Assembly (NCBI GenBank): GCA_949825065.1
Contig: OX463848.1
Coordinates: 34,749,491-34,813,490, forward strand
Direction of reading: 5' to 3'
DNA: 64,000 nucleotides
DNA from: Odontocerum albicorne
Lineage: Eukaryota > Arthropoda > Insecta > Trichoptera > Odontoceridae
A model generated the notes under the pieces. It worked only from the letters and a program-made list of their open reading frames with translations. It was not told where the DNA came from and did no database searches. Shown piece after piece: positions 41,701 through 50,700 of the stretch. Numbering within the stretch: position 1 is the stretch's first letter; each line of letters begins with the position of its first letter. Made by a program: the position numbers and the translations under genes.

Positions 41701-44700
41701 ACATGTGGACTAGCATTATCATGCAGGAGAATAATTTTGTCGTGTCTGGCGTAGTAGTGGGCGCGCTTTTCCTCGAGTGCTCGACTCAATCTCATCAATT
41801 ATGTTCGGTAGACAGCCCCAGCAATGGTTTCATTCGGTTTGAGCAACTCATAATACACGACACCAAGCTGATCCCACCAAATACACAACAAGAGTTTTTT
41901 TCCATGAATATTTGGCTTAGCCGTAGATGTTGAAGCATGACCAGGGGATCCCCATGATTTCTTCCTTTTTGGATTATCATAATGGATGCATTTTTCATCA
42001 CCAGTGACTATATGGTGCAGAAAACCCTTTCGTTTATGCCTGGCAAGCAGCATTTCACATGTGGAAAATTGGCATTCAAAGTTTCTCCGTGTCAGTTCAT
42101 ATGAATCCCAATTTCTTTGTTTTTGAATCATTCCCAATGATTTCAACCCATGTGAAATTGCTTGTTGAGTCACTCCTAATGTAAGTGCAAGTTCTTCTTA
42201 CGTTTGGCACGAATCTTGATCCAATAATACTTCCAATTCCGCGTCTTCGTACACTTTCAGCCTTCCGCTACGTTCTTTGTCTTCGATGTCAAATTCACCG
42301 TTCTTAAACTTTTGAAACCACTCACGACAACTTCTCTCACTTAAGGCAGCCTCACCATATGCTTCTACAAGCAATCGATGCGCCTCAGATGCAGATTTCT
42401 TCAAATTGAAGAAGTAAATCAAAAGTTCCCGCAAATGACGCTTATTCGGCTCAAAACTTGACATTTTCGAACACAAAAAAATATGTTATACTGATAAAAA
42501 TTCACTAATATTTCAAGGTCATGTTGTTGACAGAGGTCCAACCTTACGATAATGACATTTTACATCTGACAATTTTAACCATAACTTACTGGTGGCGCCA
42601 ACTTTGGTCAAACGGCGGTGACTTATTTGTACACCCAATATATATTATTTAATTGTTATTTAACTGCATAGCGTCATAGGTTTCATAATTATTAAGTAAT
42701 CTCACACTGAAAACATAACAAAAAAAGTCTCATGTATCTCATGTCTCATGTAAACTCTCACAGATATAATTTTATTTACATTATTGCACCATTTGTATAT
42801 GCATTTTATAAACCTTATTTGTATACCTGTGTTCCTATGAAATTGAAATTTTAAATTCATTAAACGTACTTCATCATTTTTTTTTAACTTAATATGGAAT
42901 GCATTAAGATTACAAAATCTTACCTGCTTTGAGATAATCATTTACGCAAGCAGAACTTACCTACTTTGAGATAATCATTTACGCAAGCAGAACTTACCTA
43001 CTTTGAGATAATCATTTGTCTATGGTATGAAAAGTTCTATATTCAAATTTTTGTACAAAACAAAAGAAAAATATATATTTTTGTCAATTTTCATTCAGAC
43101 ATGTTTACTGTTTCATCAGAGAGTTTATTTTGTTATATGTATACAACATATGTAAGATATGTGAAAACTTAAAAAAGAGCCCTTCCGGCACTGACCGTAA
43201 GAATCAGGTAGATTTCATATGTGAGTGAAAGGAAAAGATATTTCCCATTTTATGATCATTCCCTGTGGGTACTCGACCATTTCTCTCAAAAAAATTGTAT
43301 CATTCTTTTATGAACATTTAATTTTACACCAGTAATAAATAAATAAACAATAACATAACTGATTAATACTTTACAAGTCTTAAATTACTTATAAATACTC
43401 GTAGATACAATCATAATAACAACAAGAATTAACTATGATATGTACAAATATTTAGAACACTATTATTAATGTCCGCCTTGGAACAGGTACATTCATACCT
43501 AGTACAATAGACACTGCCAATTCGGTAATTTAATTTCACTCCTATAGCCTTATTATATACATAAAAGTTACATATTTTAAAAGTCATATTTTTCAGTATC
43601 AAAAAAAAATTGTTTTGTATGAAGAATGTTTTTTAACTTTTTTCTTTAAGTCCAATGTTAATGGAGTTACAGTACCCAGCGGTAAGTAATACATATCGGG
43701 CTTAAGAAAAAGACTATCAGCTAACTTCGGCTTTGTAGAGCGTCGTCTCTGTCGCTTGACAACGACTGACAAATCGCGACGAAACACGTGTATGATTGAT
43801 GGAGACGATGCTCTACAAAGCAGAAGTTAGCAGATTATAGCCGACAGTCTCTTTCTTAAACCCGATATGTATTACTTACCGCCGGGTGCTGTACGATGGT
43901 TTGGGTATGTAGAATGAATGAATGAAGAAAGGCTATCATCAAAACAGATACATAATGCAAATGTGAGAGAGGACAACCAAGGAAAGTATGGTTGGATCAA
44001 GTGAATGATATTCTGAAAGAAGGAAATGTAGAAAGTCAGAGAAATCGTATAAGTTGTATAGATATAAAAAAGGCTTATGATGGGTTAAGATAGGAAAGTA
44101 TGGCACTCTGTGCTCTGCCTACCCCGACAAAAATATTCTGATGGTATGTATGTATGTACAATTTTTCACAAACTTTCGATAGAGATATAATAAAAACTAT
44201 GAGTTATTTTTATGAGTAAAATAATATTTTATATGTTGAAATGCATGTGAAGCCTTTGCCTTGACTATTGGAGTTCCACTTTATTCCGAAATGAAACTTA
44301 GCTTACACTTTATGCAAGAAAATTATCTATTTCGCGAACTCAAAAGACCCTTGCTATGCTATTTTGTCAGTGATAAAGCTTTGTGAAGAAATAATGAATC
44401 AGTTAAAAGTGGCCGAGACATGTAAAAATCAAATTATGAAATTTCACAAACAAATTCCATTTCAGGTAATCTAACAGCAACCAACGAGAATGCTCCTCCG
44501 ACCTTCAGTGCTCTGGTTGGCACAGTCTCTGCTGGACATAGGGGCAAGAGTGCCGTACAAAAGAAAGCTATGGCATCTAAGATGAAGAATGGAACAGTTA
44601 ACAGAAACAATAATGACGATTTTAAGGTGTGTTTAAATTTATGATTCTAGTGAATAGCCTCATCTGTAATGCCATGTTTACACGAGCTTAGTACTTGTCA

Positions 44701-47700
44701 TTAGTACTTATCGTATGTACTAAGCTGCTTAGTGAAAAGCATATTAGTACTAAGATTTACTAATGTTTAGTGCTAATATGCTTGTTTACACGTGGATACA
44801 AGTGCGAGTGAGAAGTACTAATGACAAGTACTGAGCTAGTGTAAACATGGCATTACAAATATCTGCAGTTTGACAGTCAATACATGGAATGATTGATCAG
44901 TTTTAAATATTTATCTTTATCACATTTAGTGGTGGCGACGTTCGTTAACTAATTGGTAAGTTGCTGACTTCCACCCGGGGGTTTTGGATTCAATTCCCAA
45001 TGGTATCTGAAAAAAATTAAGAAATACTTCAAATAATACTCGGATGTACTAAAGGTGTGCGAGAGTTGTCTCTTCACGTGCAGTAGTATTGTCAATACAA
45101 GTGATGACAAACTATGATTTCTGTACCACTCCGTCGGTTCGATTAATGGAACCAAAGGAAATCTTGTCTTCCAGCCACGCTCATCAATATACGTCAATTC
45201 GGATATGTTGAGGGGTACCAAATAAATTGATGAATCACACTTGATCTCTCTCTGTGGTTGCAGTCCTAAGACTGGTTTGCAGCAATTTCAACTCTTCTCC
45301 TCCATTCCTCCCTGTCCTGTGCGGCTCTTTTTAAATCTGTATATGTTGAGCAGCGCACGTCCACCAACAGGTCCTCCAGGTACTCTCGGCGTGGGCGTCC
45401 CCTAGAGTTTGTCCCCTCGGTCATACCCTCCATTATGGCATGCAAAAGGCCCTCTTGTCGTATTATATGACCGATCCATCTTGCACGCCTTTCGGACAAG
45501 ATCCTGAGCAGGTGCCTTCCTCCTTCGATTCGTTGGAGAACCTCTTCATTCGTGATGTGGTCTCTCCAGGAAATTCCTAATAGTCTTCTATAGGACCTCA
45601 TCTCAAAAGCCTCTAGTCTCCGTCTATCTCTTTCGGATAGGCACCATGTCTCGCAGCCGTACATCAAGATACTCCATACATAGGTCTTGATGAGGAGTAT
45701 TCTCAGTTTTAGGTCTATATTATTTGATTCTATTATTTTCGACCTTTTATTAAATGCAAGTCTGGCCTGATGTATACGGCTGTCGACCTCGCTCTTAGAC
45801 CGACCGTCCCATGTTATTTTGCTCCCGAGGTAGACAAACTCTTTGGTGTTCTTTAGTGGTTTACCCGACATCACTATTCTCATCTGGTGTTGCGCTCGGC
45901 CTACAGTCAGCAGCTTTGTTTTGTCTTTATTTATCTTCATACTGTAGTTATTTTGAAGAATGCTTTCCATAGTTGTTAAGGCCTCTTGTAGTTCCTCTTC
46001 ACTTTCAGCAACCATAGCAATATCTATGCAATTATATCGATATCACACTTGATATCGATCCATATAAGGAATATTGAAATGGCTTTCCTAGATGAGAAAT
46101 TGAAAAAAAATATATTTTATACTGTGTTGAAAATAGTCATTTACATGACACACTTCATAAAAATATGAACTAGCGACATTTTACAGCTGATCTAACTAAT
46201 AATGTTGCTAGTTCATGTATGATTGTTCTATATAAATTCTGATTCATTTATTTTTTCCAGTTCTTTCGTTTATTAATCTTATTTTCGGAAGGTTCACAAG
46301 AAAGGTAATATATATATTCATTGCATTATTCTTTCAACCTGGTGAGTTTCTTGCCATATGGCAATCTCTTCCAACTAACCAGAACGTGATTTAAGAATCC
46401 TTATGTGTAAACCAGTCTGGAATCCTTTTAGAAAAGATTAGGTACTAACGGGAATCGAATCCACAACTTCCAGGTAGAAAGACAGACATCTTATCTGGGC
46501 TATGGAGGGCATCATTATATAAAAAATTTATAAAAAACACAATTTTCTTTCTTTGTTCTTTGTTGTTTTTCAATTTAAATAACAAATAGTAAAATGTAAT
46601 AGATAAAGCGATTTTGTCGGAAATACTCGCAATTTTTTTTATTATTTATTTGAAGTTTACTCTTTGTTCTAGGTTGGGGAAGTTGAAATGGACGGCAAAC
46701 GCTCCATCCGCTCCCTAACAGGATTACGGAGGGATTCAGAAGTGATGTATGTGGGCAGTTTCTCCGCTACAGGTCCCCACCAGAGGGGAAAAATTGCTGA
46801 TGTTTTCGGTGTAGACGATGAAGAGGAACCAGAAGGACTTGATGCCCCTAGGAAATCAAATCTTACAAGGTTTATATAACTGTTTTTTTTTTAATTATAT
46901 TTTAATTAATGCGTTGTCCAGAAAGTAATTTTACATTTCTCCCATAGATGATGTTGGGACAAAAATTTCGCTACTAATTTACATTCCCAATGTGCTGAAT
47001 GTATATTATTATGTAGCGTTAACTAGTTTTGCGTATTTTTTCAACCATTGTTTACGTGGTTCTTTGAGTGGTTTTATTTGACTTCATTTTGAAGATGGAA
47101 CAAATAAGTTGTTTTTGGTACTTGATGATTTTTTTACTAGCAAATAGTAAAAAGTGCAACACAAACCAAAAAAAATATATGAACAGTGTATAGAAACGAT
47201 GCAGTAACCAACAAAGTGTAAAATGATCTGAAAATATATGAACAGTGTATAGAAATGATGCAGTAACCAACAAAGTGTAAAATGATCTGAAAATATATGA
47301 ACAGTGTATAGAAATGATGCAGTAACCAATAAAGTGTAAAATGAGCTGAAAATATATGAACAGTGTATAGAAATGATGCAGTAACCAACAAAGTGTAAAA
47401 TGATCTGAAAATATATGAACAGTGTATAGAAATGATGCAGTAACCAATAAAGTGTAAAATGAGCTGAAAATATATGAACAGTGTATAGAAATGATGCAGT
47501 AACCAATAAAGTGTAAAATGAGCTGAAAATATATGAACAGTGTATAGAAATGATGCAGTAACCAACAAAGTGTAAAATGATCTGAAAATATATGAACAGT
47601 GTATAGAAATGATGCAGTAACCAATAAAGTGTAAAATGAGCTGAAAATATATGAACAGTGTATAGAAATGATGCAGTAACCAATAAAGTGTAAAATGAGC

Positions 47701-50700
47701 TGAAAATATATGAACAGTGTATAGAAACGATGCAGTAACCAATAAAGTGTAAAATGAGCTGAAAATATATGAACAGTGTATAGAAATGATGCAGTAACCA
47801 ATAAAGTGTAAAATGAGCTGAAAATATATGAACAGTGTATAGAAACGATGCAGTAACCAATAAAGTGCAAAATGATCTGAAAATATATGAACAGTGTATA
47901 GAAAAGATGCAGTAACCAATAAAGTGTAAAATGAGCTGAAAATATATGAACAGTGTATAGAAACGATGCAGTAACCAATAAAGTGTAAAATGAGCTGAAA
48001 ATATATGAACAGTGTATAGAAACGATGCAGTAACCAATAAAGTGTAAAATGATCTGAAAATATATGAACAGTGTATAGAAATGATGCAGTAACCAATAAA
48101 GCGTAAAATGAGCTGAAAATATATGAACAGTGTATAGAAACGATGCAGTAACCAATAAAGTGTAAAATGAGCTGAAAATATATGAACAGTGTATAGAAAC
48201 GATGCAGTAACCAATAAAGTGTAAAATGATCTGAAAATATATGAACAGTGTATAGAAATGATGCAGTAACCAATAAAGCGTAAAATGAGCTGAAAATATA
48301 TGAACAGTGTATAGAAACGATGCAGTAACCAATAAAGTGTAAAATGAGCTGAAAAAAATCTGTAAAGGTGCTACAACACTTACAGACCGCTTTGAAAGAC
48401 TGATTACGTCTGACGATGCCCAAATCAAAGCTTTGTTCAAGAATAATCAACATTTTACGACATGAAAAATTGGTGATAATATCGAAAACTACCATCAAAG
48501 TGTAAGTTATATGTAAATATGTTAAATATGAAAATTTTGCATTTGAATTGGACCTGTTATTACAACATTACTTTCCAGATAAACCAATGCTTCATAAAAA
48601 AGCTTATAAAAAATCAAGTATAGATTTATTGCATTTGAATTATTTTGTTCATTTCTTTAACTTAGCACTGGTTGAGAGGTTTTGAAAAAGAGTTCTTACT
48701 TTGTTTTTAGATATGTGTAGCTGCACGTTTAACATTAGACTTTAGTGCCGAAAATTGTCAGTTTGAAACTCAAACTGTCCTACTTACTCCCTTTGGATAA
48801 TAGCATAGGCATTGTATTCCTTTCTTCCATCCCTGGCTCTGTAAGGGGTTTATGCAACGAGAGTGTAATACAACCAGATTGTTATTAATTTAGATATCGT
48901 GGTTTGAATCTTACTTTCAGAACTCATTACATCTGATTTTTATAAGTAAGTAGTGCTTGTAAGCCTTTTTCTAAATAAAAAATGAGGTGATATTTTATTA
49001 TGAAACATATCTTTGTAGGCTATTTATTTGTATCTTATATTTATACTTACATATAAGAATTAAAATACATCACTTTTATAAAATACATTGCTTAAATAAT
49101 ACTGTTATTCCAGATCAATGAGCCATCCTGACTTCCTGGCAGACGACAGTGGACTGGGCCAGGAGGTGATGCTGCAGGAGCCGGCCAGCATATTCGACAG
49201 GCCTGGATTTGGGAGTGTTGCTTTCAGGTTATTTCCTTTATAATAATAAATGGACAATTTTTATAGCACCGTTTATAGAGAAGACTCTCCTCAAGGGTGC
49301 TCCTAACTTAGAATTTGAACCCACTACTGCTGACAAATTAAAAATATTACAAAACAAATATATACAGTGGAACCTTGCTATTCATACACAATTTGTTCCA
49401 GAAGGCTGTTCGAATTGCGATTTGTACGAATGCTGAATCAATTGTTCCACAAAGAAAAAATGTTAGTTGTATTAATCCGTTCCAAACCCCCAAATGATTG
49501 TTTATTTTAACCTTTATAATAGATAATACTCAATGCATAAAATCATACATAAAAACTGTAAAACAAATAAATGAAAACTTAACTGCATTTTCCCTGGTCT
49601 GAGGAGAGCTGATGGCGTTAAATGGAAGGTGGAGAGGAGGAAGAATGTTATTATTTGGAAGATACTTGGGATTCTTTACTTCAAAACCTGTCCAATGTTA
49701 TCTGCTTTTGACGATTGTTCAAAAAATGTCTAAAATGGTCAGGACAGACTGAAGTATGGTTGTAATTCCGGACAAAAATACGAATGCCGAGTTGAATTTT
49801 ATTTGAAAAAGTTGGATAAGTGCCGAGTTGTTGTTCAATGATGGGGCTGCACTATATATAAGTTGAGTGGAAAGAAATGAAAGAGGAGGCTACGGCTGTT
49901 AGATTACATACTTCCCTGTACCTGCATATGTTTAAAAAAACAGATTTGATAAGAAACTACTGAAAAATTACCGCAGGAAGACGAACTACAAAGAAACCTT
50001 AATAAATCTTCTGACATGTGATAGCAAAATGTTTTGCTTTAGGTAAAGTGTACTGTTTGTATACAATCATAAATTTTGATAAAACCCTCCGAAAATGGTT
50101 GCATTGAAATATGTCCAACATTTAGAGACAGACTATTTCATGCTACAGGACCAGCAAATCCCTGTCATAATACCCTGCCCTATTGAATCCGAGAGTAAGA
50201 GGGTGGTCTCCAGCAAAGTGAATAGACTAAATTAAAGACGTGACAAGGTCCTCATTGAGGTGAATTATCCTCTGTGTTCCAGACCATCAGGAAACTATGA
50301 TGCTCAGTTATGAACAAAATGACTAAGAAAAAAAGTAGTATTGTACTATTGCATACATGTTTATCATACTCGTCATATATTATTGAGTCTTTGTAATTTC
50401 CAATCTCTACTTTTCCATCATTTTTAGGCCAAACTTTATATGACTTTTTTATCTTTTTGTAAATTAGTTGACCAATTATTCATGTTGAAGATTTTCAAAT
50501 AATGTCTGTAAGTTCATATTCAAAATTTTGTTCTCTTACTAATTTCCTAAGACCAATTATTTAAGAGCGTTTACCATCAGTATTTCAAGCAATTACATGG
50601 TGCTTACTTTTTATTCTCATTATTTTTTTAAATTTTAAGTTACTGCTTATAGGAAACTTCTATTCGGAATATTTTCTATGAGTTTTAATGGTAGGAAAAA

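Noticed and set aside
47052..48498. Three overlapping minus-strand ORFs of 376-462 codons
   Set aside because: They are the 59-bp minisatellite read in three frames. All three frames encode the same repeated Phe/Tyr/Leu-rich string because the unit has no stop and is not a multiple of three.
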